Shown one piece after another: positions 51,301 through 62,804 of a stretch of 64,000 nucleotides of DNA (position 1 is the first letter of the stretch; every line of letters begins with the position of its first letter). The DNA lies in the NCBI GenBank assembly GCA_963575745.1, contig CAUYUJ010015027.1, forward strand, positions 578,183 to 642,182, written 5' to 3'. The notes under the pieces were generated by a model. The model had not been told where the DNA came from and did no database searches. It worked only from the letters and a program-made list of their open reading frames with translations. This stretch comes from Prorocentrum cordatum (lineage: Eukaryota; Sar; Dinophyceae; Prorocentrales; Prorocentraceae). A program made the translations under genes and the position numbers.

Positions 51301-52888
51301 GGCTTTCCGCGCCGAGGCCGCCGCCCGCCTTCGGCGGCCCGCGGCGGGCGGCGCCATCCGCCCCGCGTCCGCCGTCGCCGCCGGAGCGTCCTCCGGGCGC
51401 CGCGTACTGCAGGCCGCCACCGAAGCTTTGATGCTTCGAGGATCGAGGTTTCTGCATGCGTGCGGCCTCCTTGGGCCATCCCGTGGCCTCTGGAGGCTCT
51501 ATGGTTGTCGCCGCCGTGGCTGTCGCGCTAGGCCTCTGGAGGTCCCTGAGGACTGCTGGAGGCCTCCGCGGAGCCAACTCTTCCGATTCGGGATCTTTCA
51601 GCGCCGAATGATATTGGTCATCATGTTTTTGATACATGGTCTCTGGGGCAGCCTCTCGGACATTGCTTTCACCGAGAGGCAAAACGAACAAGCATATCTA
51701 AATGGGCACATAAGGAATGGAGACGAAGACCAGCAGCAGACCTTGTATCTTGTCAATATTGAGCCTGGTTCGCTGTCGGTGTCGCTGCGCACGCTGTCAG
51801 TTTGAGACAGAAGATCGCATGCCCAGCGGCCGCAGTTGGGCATCGTGCCGATTGTTCCGTATCCGTTTCGGGTGTGCCAAACAAAGTTCAGGATTCTCAG
51901 CGTTTTTGTGGTCGGCCCCCGCGGCACACGAGCGACGCTGGAACAGGGGGCCCGACTGCGCGGAGGTTCGAGCGTGAGACGCTTGCGCAAGGTCGTGCGC
52001 GAGCACCCTTCCTTCCCGCACGATCTGCGGCGTCAGCCGCCAGAATGAGCCGCTGCGCAAGGTGGCCGCGTCCTCGTGCGTAAGACCCCCTCTTCCTGAG
52101 CGCCCAGGCGGTGGACTGCCATACTGTGGAAGGCCACCGCTCCTGAGATCCGGGTTTTGGGCCCCGTGTCCATCACAGATCGATCCGATTTTAAAAATGC
52201 AATAGAAAGATGGGGTCTAGGGCTCCCGCCAAGATTTTTCGCGATACTGTATTTCTCGCAACGTCGGATCTCGGGGTCTTGAGATGAAAATTAGCCTGGC
52301 GAAGGACCCAGCCATATGCAGTTGTGAATACCGCAATTATGAAGAATCATCTTCGCCCGCGGCCCCTATGGGGCCACGAACCGTGTGATGGGCGTGCCGA
52401 AATGCGTAGCGGGGCACACAACGCGATCGAAGACGATAGGTCTGCGTGCGAGAGATTGAGAGCGGGTGGATGTGAACGTGAGTGTGTCTAATTGTGGGTG
52501 AGTCTGCGCGCGAGTGAGTCTACGTACATAAATGTCGACGCCCATGTCGGCACGTCCCTCACGAGGATCGCGCCCGCTTCCTTCCCAGCATGTGTCTCTT
52601 TCTTTTCCCGTGCACTCCCATGTCCAAAGCTGCGGGCGCGGCGCCGCGCGGGTCGTCCGCTGGGGGCAGAGAGAGCGAGCAGGCTGGCTGGTAGCGGGCA
52701 GCGCTCTGGCCGCTGGGCAAACGGGCGACGGAGCGAGCGAGGCGCTGGGCAGAGCGCAGCATGGAGTTCCCGCGACGCGCGCTGGTGCCCCGAAAGGGTC
52801 CCAGCGACGCGCGCGGGCCGCCCGCGGCGCGAGGCCAAACAGTCAGACCGTCGAGAGACGGCGAGGCTCGGGCGGGTCGCTCCTCGGG
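51301..52888. other. No gene recognised
   Basis: Mixed GC-rich sequence. At 52364-52420 a single copy of CCCCTATGGGGCCACGAACCGTGTGATGGGCGTGCC-type sequence (only part given here) matches the 90-bp repeat family found at 60.7-61.3 kb. Remaining frames look non-coding. Confidence 0.4.
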
Positions 52889-53930
52889 TCAAGCCTCGTG
52901 GATAAACTCGGTGAAGCACAGCTCCCTGGCGGGGGCCGTCGCCTCCCTCCTGCACCGCTTTGTGCGCGCAGCAAACTGCTCCAGCTGCTTCCGCAAAATT
53001 TCCCGCGGCCCTGCCAGGAAGAACTCGATGCGCGGCGCCCGCATGAGCAGGAGGTCCTCTTGGCGCGTAGCGCGCGAGAGCAGCGCGTAGAGCTCCAGCC
53101 ACCAGTCGTCGTCCTCCTTCTTGCCGTTCCCAACCTCGTGGCGGCCGCAGTCCAGAATCACGCCTGGGCGACGTCGGCCGAAGGAGCAGCGCGCCGGACA
53201 GCCGACGGCCCAGGGCCGAGTCCAGGGCTTCGGACTGCTCGCGCCCGGCAGGTCTGGCCGTAAACTGCCCCAGTGCGCTGTTCCTTCGCCCGGTCGCCGT
53301 CGCGCACGGTGCGCCCCTGGCGCGCCGCCGCGGTAATGGCCCTGCCGTGCGAGAGCGGGAAGCCCTTTCGGGTGACCTTGGAGGTGCGGAAGGTGAACGG
53401 CTCCGACGTGCGAGGCTCGATGAACACGAGCGGGCCCGTGAGGTCCCCCGCGAAGCCGTCGTCGTGGCGCTTGAGGTCGTCCACGAAGGGCGCGCTCGCG
53501 TACTTCTCCACGCGCACCCAGACCCCCAGCGGCAAACGCTTCAGGTAAATCCTCTTTTCCCCGTCTCTCTCGGCCTTGTCGACGTCGTCCCGATCTCGAG
53601 GGCCCACGACGATGTGCACGATATGCCCCTCGGCATCCTTGACGAGGCCGCTCTTGAGGTCCAGCGCCTCCTGGAGCCGAATCCGCATGCCTGCGTGCAC
53701 CGGGGGCAGTCCGCGCATGCCTCCCGTGTTCTTCGGGCTGGTGCGGTTCATATGCTTGGCCGCGCCTTTCCTCCTCATCGTCGGGGCAGACCTGTCGGCG
53801 GCCTGCACGATGAAGAGGGGCTTCTTCAGGGCTTCCGCGTCCCGCTGGGCACGCATGTTCATCCAGCGCGCCGCGGTATCCCAGTTGGACCAATCATGTG
53901 GCCTTTCCGGAACCTTTACGCCGCATCCCC
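52889..53930 (-). CDS. Helicase-type C-terminal fragment (PIF1/UvrD-like), two exons
   Basis: The 5' exon runs from about 53930 to 53313, open through VPERPHDWSNWDTAARWM. The last exon is 53163-52889, with a 149-nt GC-AG intron. The N-terminal side reads KKPLFIVQAADRSAP, MRIRLQEALDLKSG (the M.(R/V)..N-type block of PIF1-like enzymes) and DAEGHIVHIVVGPRD. Then come FPLSHGRAITAAARQG, where a HK(A/S)QG motif is expected, and VILDCGRHE...ELYALLSRATRQEDLLLM, the motif VI SRAT region. The Walker A half is absent: upstream on this strand is simple repeat. HK to AR in the QG motif suggests decay. Best read as the 3' part of a dinoflagellate PIF1-type helicase gene, truncated or with distant upstream exons. 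Confidence 0.55.
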
Positions 53931-54557
53931 GTCCTCCTCCTCCTCCTCCTCCCCCTCCCCCTCCTCCTCCTCCTCCTCCTCCTCCTCCACCTCCTCCCCG
54001 TCACCGTCATCAGCAGCATCAGCATCGTCGTCATCGTCATCGTCGCCATCGTTGACGAACGAACAGCACACACCCATACCCATAGGGGGGTCGTTGGGAG
54101 GAGGACTGGCTATGGGCATGGGTGCGGGTTGCCGGTCCCTGGGGAACGCTCCCCCCATCCGACAACACGCACCCATAGCCCTCTCCGATCCCCCTATGGG
54201 TATGGGTGTGCGCTGTTGGTTCGCCAATCGTCGTCATCATCATAACCAGTAGCAGCAGCATGATCGCCATCATCATCGCCGACACCACCGCCGACATCAG
54301 CATCATCGTCATCATCGCCGTCATCATCATAGTTGTCGTAAACATAACCAGCATCACCAGCATCATCGCCATCACATGCAACATTTTCATCATCGTTATC
54401 GTCGTGTCGTAATCGTCATCGTCATCGCCAGCAGCATTGTCATCTTCCGTAGCATCATAATCACCATCGTCATCATAGTTGTCATCATCATCGCCATCGC
54501 CGGCGTCATCGCCATCTTCGTACCAGAGGAAAGGGGGAGGCGACCTCCTCCTCATCC

Positions 54558-54597
<40 letters not shown>

Positions 54598-54667
54598 TCC
54601 TCACCCTCCTCCGACCTCCTCCACCTCCTCCTCTTTTTCCTCCTCTTCCTCCTGTTCCTTTCCTTCC
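53931..54667. repeat. CTC and CATCGT simple repeats
   Basis: (CTC)n at about 53930-53995 and 54540-54640 surrounds impure (CAT/CGT)n sequence at 54000-54056 and 54225-54530. A foldback element interrupts the latter. Confidence 0.85.
54057..54223. mobile_element. 167-bp foldback/MITE-like element
   Basis: The left arm ends ACACCCATACCCATAGGGGG and the right arm carries CCCCCTATGGGTATGGGTGT, its reverse complement. Arms are about 36-38 bp with few mismatches. The interior repeats the theme (CTATGGGCATGGGTGCGGG against CACGCACCCATAGCC), so the whole element can fold on itself. It interrupts a CATCGT microsatellite. Confidence 0.65.
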
Positions 54668-54689
54668 TCCGTTGCCAGTTTGGCTCAAG
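54668..54689 (+). other. Relict spliced leader at the 5' end of the LINE
   Basis: GCCAGTTTGGCTCAAG preceded by CCGTT gives 20 of 22 matches to the dinoflagellate SL, including an intact 3' GGCTCAAG. It is 75 nt before the ORF1 ATG and marks a plausible 5' boundary of the element, where simple repeat gives way to unique sequence. Confidence 0.75.
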
Positions 54690-54763
54690 TGGGAACAGGT
54701 CCCATGCGAGCGGGCAGCTCTCTTGCGGGCGATCCAGCGTGTCGCGCGCCGGCGGGCACGTCC

Positions 54764-56407
54764 ATGTTTTTTTTGTTTGGCGCCGCGCGCGCCACGCCAA
54801 TTAATCCCGCGATGGTCAGCCCAGGGGAATCAGCCCCCAAGACAGCCAGCGCAGGGTCGACAGCGAGCGCGGAGAGGGCCCAGCCATCGCCGTTCGGGGC
54901 TAAGCAAGAGAATGAGCTACCTACGCATATGCATTTCGGCGGGGGTGGCAAGCTAGTTAAGGGCAAGGGTAGCCAGAACGACAAAGGCAAGAGCTCCAGC
55001 GCCTTTGACCCGCTCCAATCTGACGACCCGTGGAAGGACCACAGACGCAAGCGTGGGCCTGAGATTGCCGCTGCTACTCGCCCTGATGGGCGCGCTGCGA
55101 ATACGCAGGTCGCCCACGACACCGACTCCAACAAGGACGGGTCCATGGGCGAGTGCGCGGACCCCGCGCCGCACAAGAAACCCACCTCCGTCTTCGGCGC
55201 GCTGGGGGCTGAGGACGAGCACGCGAAGCCAGAGGACATTGGCCCAGGTGGTGTTGAACAGTCGATCGGTGCGCTCTTCCCTGGCTCGCCGACCGTGCCG
55301 CCGCAGGAGCGGGAACCTGCCGCGCCTGCTCACTTCGACCCGGCGCGCGACGATGCCAAGGTCACCCCCGCCGAGGACTGCAAGGAGGAGAACCCCGATG
55401 AGCGTGGTCACGTCGACGGCGCTGCTCCTAGGGCACCTGCTGGCCCGCTCGCTGCTGCTGCTACTGAGGAACCAATGAAGGAGAAGTTGCCACAGCCATC
55501 TCTCTCCGACCTGGAACTCCATGAAATCCATGGAGGCAGATAGGAAGAAGGAAGCCATCGCCACCAAGACCGAGATCGACGCCGCGCTGAGGAAGCACGA
55601 CGAAGCCACCAGCAAGCTGAATGAGAGGATGGACCAGCAGGCGCGGGAGACTCGCAAGGAAATCGACGACGCCCAGGGCCCAGCTGTCTCCCAGCAGCTG
55701 GGGGCGCGGCTCGAGGAGAAGCTCGACCAGAAGCTGAAAGCCATGTCTGCTTCTCTTTCGTCCGCCAGTTCCAGCGGGGCGTCGTCCAGGCCGCCATCCT
55801 CGGCGGGCCCCGCCACTTCTGGCGCCGCGGGCGCCCTCGCGAAGGACGCCTATGAGTCGGGCCCCTGCAAGGTGTGGATCGGCGGCTTCCCGAACAGGAT
55901 GTTAGCCACAGTCATGCGCGCGCGAAGGCAGTCATCGAAGCGATGCCCCAGGACATGGCCATGCACGCCGAGGCCAAAGCGCACAACCTGAACCGCAGCT
56001 ACTCGATCACGTTCGGCTCCAACTTGCACGCTCGAACGTTTCTTGATCGGGTCCGTGCTGGAGGTTTATCTTGGACCGATCGCCGGCAGCGCCGACACCC
56101 CCTTCGAGCGCGGATGGACGCTTCACTCGACATCCGGAAGAAGAACCGTTTCCTCGGCCAGCTCTGGCAGCAGTTTGTTGACCACATGAAGCGCGCGAAC
56201 TTGCTCGACCTCAGCTGCGTGACGATCGGCAGTAACCCGCGGAAAGGTGTTCTGTACATGGCGCGGAGGGAAGACGCATGGGTGCTCTTCTTTTTGGCCG
56301 AGAGCACGAACGAGCAGATGGACATTCACCCCGACATGGACAGCCTCAAGACTTTCGATGTCTCTCAGGAGATGGTCAACTCATGGATCCGCATTGCCAC
56401 GAGCTAG
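54764..56407 (+). pseudogene. LINE ORF1 with RRM-like domain
   Basis: The frame starts MFFLFGAARATPINPAM, runs to a stop at 55543, continues in another frame from about 55515, and shifts again near 55905 to the stop at 56407. The order is a Gly/Lys-rich N-terminus (FGGGGKLVKGKG, DPWKDHRRKRGP), an acidic Pro-rich middle, a coiled coil (KLNERMDQQARETRKEID), and a C-terminal RNA-binding domain beginning CKVWIGGFPNRML and continuing NRSYSITFGSNLHARTFL. This plan, with coiled coil then RRM, is that of LINE ORF1 chaperones. Two single-base shifts would need repair for a full protein. Confidence 0.7.
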
Positions 56408-56509
56408 GACATTCACACGCCGCACTTACAGTTCCTTGCTGACGATACTGACACAGACTGTCAGAGCAACGCGCCAGGCCCATATGGCTTCTCCACTTCG
56501 CCCAGTGCC

Positions 56510-57669
56510 GTGGCCAGCGGTACGGGCTATACCTCTTCCCCTCCGTGCTTGACTTCAGACCTTGGGGCCCAGGTCGGTGCTCCTTCCGCTGCCGCACCTG
56601 CTGCTTGCACGCCTTCGAGTGCACCTGCGAGAAGGACTCGCAGAGCTACTCGTTCTTCGACGGGATCTCAGATGCCTTATACACCGGCGGGGCCGGCAGT
56701 CCAAGCACGGGGACGAGCTAATTCTGATAGTTCAGGTGATGGCGCTTCCTCTTCCTCTTCCTCTTTTTGCTTGTCTGGGTCGTCCAGCAGCTGCGCAGCT
56801 AGTTCAGTTTCGTTTCAGATTCAACAGAAGTTTTCAGCAGTCTCTTGGAACTCTCGAGGTCTTTTCGGTACCACCAGCACGCCGACCGAGGTTACCAGAT
56901 CGAAACGCCAGCTTTGCACTAAACTTGTTTAGGGGCATTCAGTCCTCGGGCTTCAAGAAACCCATGGAAATCGCGAGGACATGAGACTGCTTCAGCACGA
57001 TATTCAAGGTTCGCATTTTTTTCCGGCACCTTTCATCAGCGTGAAGGAGCTGGCGGCTGTATGATTGCTATCCACCCTTCTATATCCCAGATGTTCTCCA
57101 CTCACTCTCATCATGTCCACGTTCAGGGGCACCTCCACAGTCTTGTTCTCTCTGGGCCACAGGGGGCTCTGAAAGTCATCGACGCGCACCTCAATCCCAA
57201 ACTCCGTCGGCGTCAACAGTCCGAGGTTTTACAGTGTTTACGAAACGTGATCCTTCCGCAAGGCCGAGGTTTATCTGTCATCTTGGGTGATTGGAACTTC
57301 CCCAGTCTGGGCGAGAGACGGGCACGCAGCGACGGAAGCACCGTGGTGCCGCAGAACGTCCTTGCCAGCGAGTTCGCCCGCAAGTTTCCTCATCTGCTTG
57401 AGGTGGATCAGCCCGAGTTTACGCATGCTGCGCACGTTCCTCAGCAGGGGGTCAGTCTGGGTCGAATCGATAGGATCTACACCAACCTCTACCGTGCCCA
57501 AGCCCTGGACCTCTGCCCCAACAGCCTCGTCTTGGGTGCCCCCAACAAGAAAGGCAATCGGAGTGACCACGTCCCCGTTTGCCTCGCGCTTACTCCTCCA
57601 GGGTCTCCTGGGCGCGGGAAAGTTCCGCCTTGGGTCTCGAGGCATCCGTGGTTTAAGGAGGAAATGTAG
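56510..57669 (+). pseudogene. LINE endonuclease domain
   Basis: A Ser-rich linker leads to FSAVSWNSRGLFG (first strand of an exonuclease-endonuclease-phosphatase fold). A stop (CTTGTTTAG) is followed by GLQETHGNREDM, which carries the catalytic Glu. A shift at poly-T near 57015 leads to MIAIHPSISQMF, then VILGDWNFPSLGE, SLGRIDRIYTNL and NRSDHVPVCLAL, the SDH signature that ends the domain. The catalytic set (N, E, D.N, D, SDH) is still visible. The frame ends at 57669 before the RT linker. Confidence 0.75.
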
Positions 57670-60427
57670 AAGCTCTTGGGGGGCCTCGGCTTTTTTCATC
57701 AGGACCTCCAGATTGCCCTGCAGGAAGCCCGAGATCCAGGAAGCCCGAGATCTCTTTTGAGGAGCCGCCAAGCAAGTCCGAGGCAGACTTGCGCTTCGGC
57801 CAGCTCAAAGCACCGACGAGCGGATCACATGGTCGCTCAGCTTATTGCGTGCCGTCGCTCAGGGACACGCTGAACTGGTTGCTCGCGCTGTCCGTTGCTA
57901 CCCGCTGCTTGGCCAATGCGCGCAGAGCTCTGGCGTCGCCTGGGCCAGCGAGCGTCAATTGCATGAGCATATGCGAGGTATCTCTCTCTCTCTCTCTCTC
58001 TCTCTAGAGGATCCAGGAACGCCAGGCCGAACTTGAGGCGACCTCCATTGGCCCCCAGAAGAAGGCCGCCCTGAAAGCTCGGCTGGAATCACTCACCTCG
58101 GCCCAGGGCACGTCTCAGAAAAGAGTTTCTCCGACAGGCGTCGTGGACCCAACGAGGCAGCACTTGCACGACCCTGACGGTGTAGGGCGCGTTCTTGCAC
58201 GGCGCTGGGGGCAAGTTCACAAGGGGCTCCCTGGCGCCAGCCATGCGCGTGAACTTCTCGGGCCGCGCGTTCAGCAGTGTCCTCCAGGCGCCCATTGGAC
58301 TCTAGAGCTCCCTGAGATCCACAACATCGTCGATAACTCGTATGACAGCGCCTCTGGGCCCGATGGGACCCCTTATTATTGTTGGACCCGCGGGGGCCCG
58401 ATGGTCACAGATCAGATCTTCGAGGTTTACTCTTCGGTTCTGCGAGGCGAGCTTCCTGTGGGGCGATTTCAATCACGGGATGGCGGCGTCTTTAGCGAAA
58501 GGCGAACAGGCTTCGGACGCTCTGGGCACTGGCATCTTTCGGGCTGCTGAAAGCACTGGGCCAATTACCCCCAGCAACACCTGCAATAAGATCGTTTCCA
58601 CGGCGATCAACGTCCCGATGGGCCTTATGCGTGAGCAAACTTGCCTCGACGTCCAGAAGGGCCCCATTAAAGGCAGGAGCATGACGAACAATATCTTAGA
58701 CATCGAGGCAAACGCGCTCCACTGGCACTGCCAGCATCTGCATCGTGACACTGGTTTTGTCGCCTTCGACGTGAAGGCCGCCTTTCCCAGCCTCCTCCAC
58801 AGCATGATCTCATGGATTCTCCTCGCCATGAATGTCCCATCCCACATCCGCGCGGCCGTGACGGCCCTGTACTTGCACGTGCGCATAGATATTTCATGAT
58901 GTGGGCTTCGCGGGCACTTCTACTAGCAGGGGCGGGGACTATAACAAGGGTGTCCGCTTTCTGGATCGATTTTCGCGTTGGCCATGGACCCGATCGTCAG
59001 GTTCATGCGTTGCAAAATCCCTCCACACCTCGGCCTCGTGCGGGCCTTCGCCGACGACGTCGGGACTCTCGCTGGCTCTCTCGCTCTCTCGCTGGCTCTC
59101 GAGGTTTGGGTTGTTGCTGCAGGTGCGGCAGGGCTCATTTTGCATCTCAAGAAGACGGTTATCGCGGTGCACAGCCGGCCCCCGATCGCCGAGCTTAAGA
59201 GTGAGCTCCGCGAGATAGGCATCCGCAATGATAACTTCACCCTCGCTACCGCTGCCCGATATATTGGCGCTGTTCTCGAGTGGGGAGCCAAGTCGCTGAG
59301 CTGGGAAGGGCCTGTTCGGAAGATGGAGGGGGGGGCCAAAAGCATCGAGAGCTTGTTTCTGCGACTCATCAAGAGCATCGCGAGGTTTAATGTGCACGGA
59401 TTCTCCTGTCTCACGTTTATCGGGCAATTCTTCGCGCCCACCAAGTTTGCACTTGACCGTCTGCGTGGAGCGGGACAGGCTCTCACCAATGCGCCGAGAA
59501 ATGCCGTCCCGACAGTCTTGCTGCAAGACCTCACCTCCGTGGGCGCCAGAGCTCAGGCGCGTGATCTCGCGTGTATGTGCCGTGCTGCGATGTCTCGTCT
59601 CGCTCATTACTCGTCGTCGTTCTTCGCCATGCGCCGCGAGCTCGAAGACTTCGCCGAATCTGATGAATGTGTTTACCTTTGGAAAAGGCACCCCCTCATC
59701 AAGACATGCTCCATCATGGCCCTTATCGAAAATTACGACGCGATCACGCCTCTCCGTCGGCTGCCGCCTCTGACGCCCCCGATGCAGAGGATAATAGATC
59801 GCCCACTGAGCTCCGATCGCCCCCTCGCCGCGCGGTGTACGATTAGAAAGCGCATGCAGTATTTCACACGTCCTCCCCCCACGGCCCCACACATTGATGC
59901 CTGCATGATCTACCTAGGCAGGCTCGGTCAGATTGCCCCCCCCCCCCCCCCCCCCCCCCGTATGTCGTCATTGCGTCGATCCGTGCCTTGTGTAATAGCT
60001 GGTGCACCTCGCGCAGATTTCGTGAGCCTACTTTGTGCTGCAGGTGGTGTAAATTCGCCGTGTGGGGAGATGACATCCTGCACTATTACAGCTGCCCTGT
60101 CCTGGAGGATGTTTTCAGAATGCCCCCGTCGCTCCCCGAGGGTTTTCAGAATGCCTCGGCGGTGCATCGGATCCTCCTTTTCCCCTTTGGTCACCTCCCC
60201 GCTTCTGCCCTGCTCTCTGTCGGCCTCCTTCATGATCTTGCTTGCACCCTCTTGTGCGCGTGCAGAGAGCGACGGAGATCCGTCGGTGAACTGCACGCTG
60301 CGGCGCGGGCACGGCTGCGCTGGGCTCCGCGGCGAGGAGGCCCGTCCGTGGAGCCCCTGCTGCGGCCAGCTGCCACCGCTGCCGCCGCCGCCCCGCCGCC
60401 CCCGCCCGACCTGGACACCTCTTGAGG
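57670..60427 (+). pseudogene. LINE reverse transcriptase and C-terminal knuckle
   Basis: The linker (57670-58330) is split by a (TC)n tract at 57981-58005. RT blocks are ASGPDGTPY (near 58350), ITPSNTCNKIVSTAIN, QKGPIKGRSMTNNILD, VAFDVKAAFPS (motif A, Asp codon 58768), QGCPLSGSIFALAMDP (motif B, 58945), and AFADDVGTL (motif C, about 59047-59066). Three stops and a frame change lie between A and B (58890-58945). The thumb and C-terminal region is open from 58978, past a poly-C run (about 59938-59960) that shifts frame, to a knuckle C..C...H....C (CCRWCKF...ILHYYSC, near 60038-60100). Inactive as it stands. Confidence 0.75.
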
Positions 60428-60742
60428 CCGCTCGCTCCTGTTTCTTTCCTCCTCAGCCGACTCCTGTCGCCCTCCTCCGAACTCCGACGGCCTCGACAAC
60501 TTTCGGGCAATAGCGCCACTAGTTCAGGCCTCTGGCGAGAATTCCGGACGACGCTTCGGGCGCCCCTGGAACGCTGTCGGCGAAGCGACGCAGTTGGGTT
60601 ACACATTGCAGCCACGCGTAGAACTAACCCCACTTCCAGAACGTCGCCAGTGGGGCCTTCGGTGGGGCTTTCCACGTCGTCGGAGCCGGCCGCGGGAAAT
60701 GCAAAAATGGGCGTGGGCGACGCACGCGGGCTGCTCAATTAA

Positions 60743-61290
60743 GGCTTTCCGTGGAGCCACGAAGCGTGTGAGGGGTGTGCCGAAATGGATTGTTCCTTAT
60801 GGGGCCACGAGGCGGGCTGCTCCCTGCTCCCTATGGGGCCACGAAGCGTGTGAAGGGGTGTGCCCATATGAGTGTGCGTGACGCAGGCGGGCTGCGCCAC
60901 TGGGGCCTTCCGTGGAGCTCCCTGCGGGGCCACGACACGCAGAAGGGGCGTGCCGAAATGTGTGTGCGCGACGCATGCGGGCGGTGGCAGTGGAAACTTC
61001 GGAGGAGCTCCGTATGGGGCCACGAAGCGTGTGAGGGGTGTGCCGACATGGGTGTGCGTGACGCATGCGGGCTGCGCCACTGGGGCCTTCGGTGGAGCTC
61101 CGTATGGGGCCGCGGAACGTGTCACGTGTGTGCCGAAATGGGTGTGCGCGACGCACGCGGGAGATGGCAGTGGAACCATCGGTGGAGTTCCGTATGGGGC
61201 CACGAAAGGTGTGAGGGGTATGCCCAAACGGGTGTGCGTGACGCAGGCGGGCTGCGCCGCTGGGGCCTTAGGTGAAGCTCCCTATACGGA
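60743..61290. repeat. 90-bp tandem repeat, about six units
   Basis: GGAGCTCCNTATGGGGCCAC recurs at 60826, 60917, 61007, 61097, 61187 and 61277, a 90-bp step. Internal blocks are GTGTGAGGGGTGTGCCGA, GACGCAYGCGGGC and CTGGGGCCTTCGGT. Ninety bases is thirty codons, so frames stay open through the array. Confidence 0.9.
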
Positions 61291-61304
61291 CAAATACCGT
61301 GCAA

Positions 61305-61387
61305 GGGGCTGTTGTTGCTGTTGCTGCTGCTGCTGATGCTGCTGATGATGATGATGATGATGATGATGATACGGGTGATGATTTGAT

Positions 61388-61449
<62 letters not shown>

Positions 61450-61455
61450 CGTGAT
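61305..61455. repeat. TGC/TGA and GA microsatellites
   Basis: (TGC)n/(TGA)n at about 61310-61371, then (GA)n at 61389-61449. Confidence 0.95.
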
Positions 61456-61489
61456 CCACCGCCGCTCTACTGTGGAAAATTGCCGTTTT

Positions 61490-62560
61490 TTTCCTCCGAG
61501 ACCCGGGGTTACCCCCCCCTCCGAAAATCCCCCTCCCCCCTCCCTGCTGGAACTCCTCCCCCCCCCCCCCCTCCCCCCGGCAAAACCCCCCCCCCTCCCC
61601 TTAACCCCCCCCCCACCCACCGAACTCGAAAACCGGGGGGGGTGTTACCAGTTCGAACCCCCCCTCGAAAACCGGAAAGGGGGGGGTTCACTACTGGTTC
61701 GAACCCTCCCCCCCTCCTCACTCCAGCAAACGACTCCCGGTCCCTCCCACCGTCCCCACCACATCCCCCACTGTTGCTTCCCAGCACCACTGTCCTCACC
61801 ACCGCTGTCCCCGCTGGTTCCACCACCGCCCCTACTGTCCCCACCAGTGCCACCACCCGTGTCGCACTGTCCCCATTGTCCCCACCACTGTTCCCACCAC
61901 GGCTCCACTCCCCCAACTTTCTCCCTACTATCCCCACTGTCCCCACTGTCCCACTGACTCCTCCGCTGTCCCACTGAGCTGTCCCACTGTTCCCACCACT
62001 GTCCCCACTGTCCCCACCACTGTCCCCACTGTACCTCTGTCCCATTGTCCCACCGCCGTCCTCGCCACCGCCTTCACCACTGTCCCCACCACCACTGTAC
62101 CCTCCACTGTCCTACTGTTTCCACCACATTCCCACTGTCCCCACACCACTGTCCCCACCACCACCGTCCCCACCACTGTCCCACTGTCCCCACTGTTCCC
62201 ACCATTGTCCTCACCATGGTCCCCACCACTACCGTCCCCACCACTGTCCCACTGTCCCCACCACTGTCCCGCTGTCCCCTCGCCACTGTCCCCACCACCA
62301 CCGTCCCCACCACTGTCCGCACCCCCCCTCGGTTTTCGAGGGGGGGGGGCGGAGGGGGGGGGGTTCGAACCGGTAGTGACCCCCCCCGTTTTCAAGTTCG
62401 AGGGGGGGGGGGGGTCGAACCGGTAGTGCCCCCCCCCTTTTCATGATGAACTGGGGGGGGGGGGAGGGGTTCGAACCGGTAGTGACCCCCCTCGGTTTTC
62501 CGGAGGGGGGGGGGGGGAGGGGTTCGAACCGGTAGTGACCCCCCCCGGTTTTCCGCCAGC
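61490..62560. repeat. CCCCACTGT minisatellite between inverted poly-G/C units
   Basis: A minisatellite of CCCCACTGTCCCCACCACTG-type repeats (about 61750-62325) is flanked on the left by units reading GTTCGAACCCCCC...CTCGAAAACCGG. On the right are their reverse complement, GGTTTTCGAGGGG...GGTTCGAACCGGTAGTGACC, about four times to 62560. GGTTCGAACC is itself palindromic. Confidence 0.8.
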
Positions 62561-62564
62561 AGCG

Positions 62565-62800
62565 GTGACGATGACGACGACGACATGCGGGGGGCAGAGG
62601 CTGGGAGGAGGAGGAGGAGGAGGAGGAGGAGGAGGAGGAGGAGGAGGAGGAGGAGGCAGGATGGGGAAGAGGAAGAGAGGAAAGAACACGGGGCGCTGCC
62701 TCTTCGAAACGAGGACCCAACACCACCCAAACGGGGCGCTCCCAGAGAGGCAGGTCCATTGCCCAGTGCGATAGGAGCGACCCTGCCGCGGACACCCTGT
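62565..62800. repeat. GGA tract plus CTCTTCGAAACGAGGACC block, copy 1
   Basis: A GAC run, GGCAGAGGCTGGGAGG, a (GGA)n run (62602-62655), then CTGCCTCTTCGAAACGAGG and ACCCAACACCAC. The same order recurs at 63770-63915. Confidence 0.75.
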
Positions 62801-62804
62801 GTGG

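Larger units (their letters stand above)
54668..60427 (+). mobile_element. Non-LTR retrotransposon (LINE), broken copy
   Basis: It begins with an SL relict, then ORF1 with an RRM-like domain, an AP-type endonuclease, a reverse transcriptase and a C-terminal Cys/His knuckle. All three regions contain frameshifts and stops, several at poly-T, poly-C or TC repeats. The 3' limit is set at the stop after the knuckle region; no poly-A or target duplication was found. Confidence 0.8.

Noticed and set aside
50684-51691. Val-rich minus ORF and Asp/His-rich + ORF
   Set aside because: Both are translations of the GACGACCAC repeat.
62327-62545. tRNA or Pol III genes suggested by GGTTCGAACC
   Set aside because: There is no A box and no cloverleaf around it, and the string is part of a poly-G/C repeat unit.
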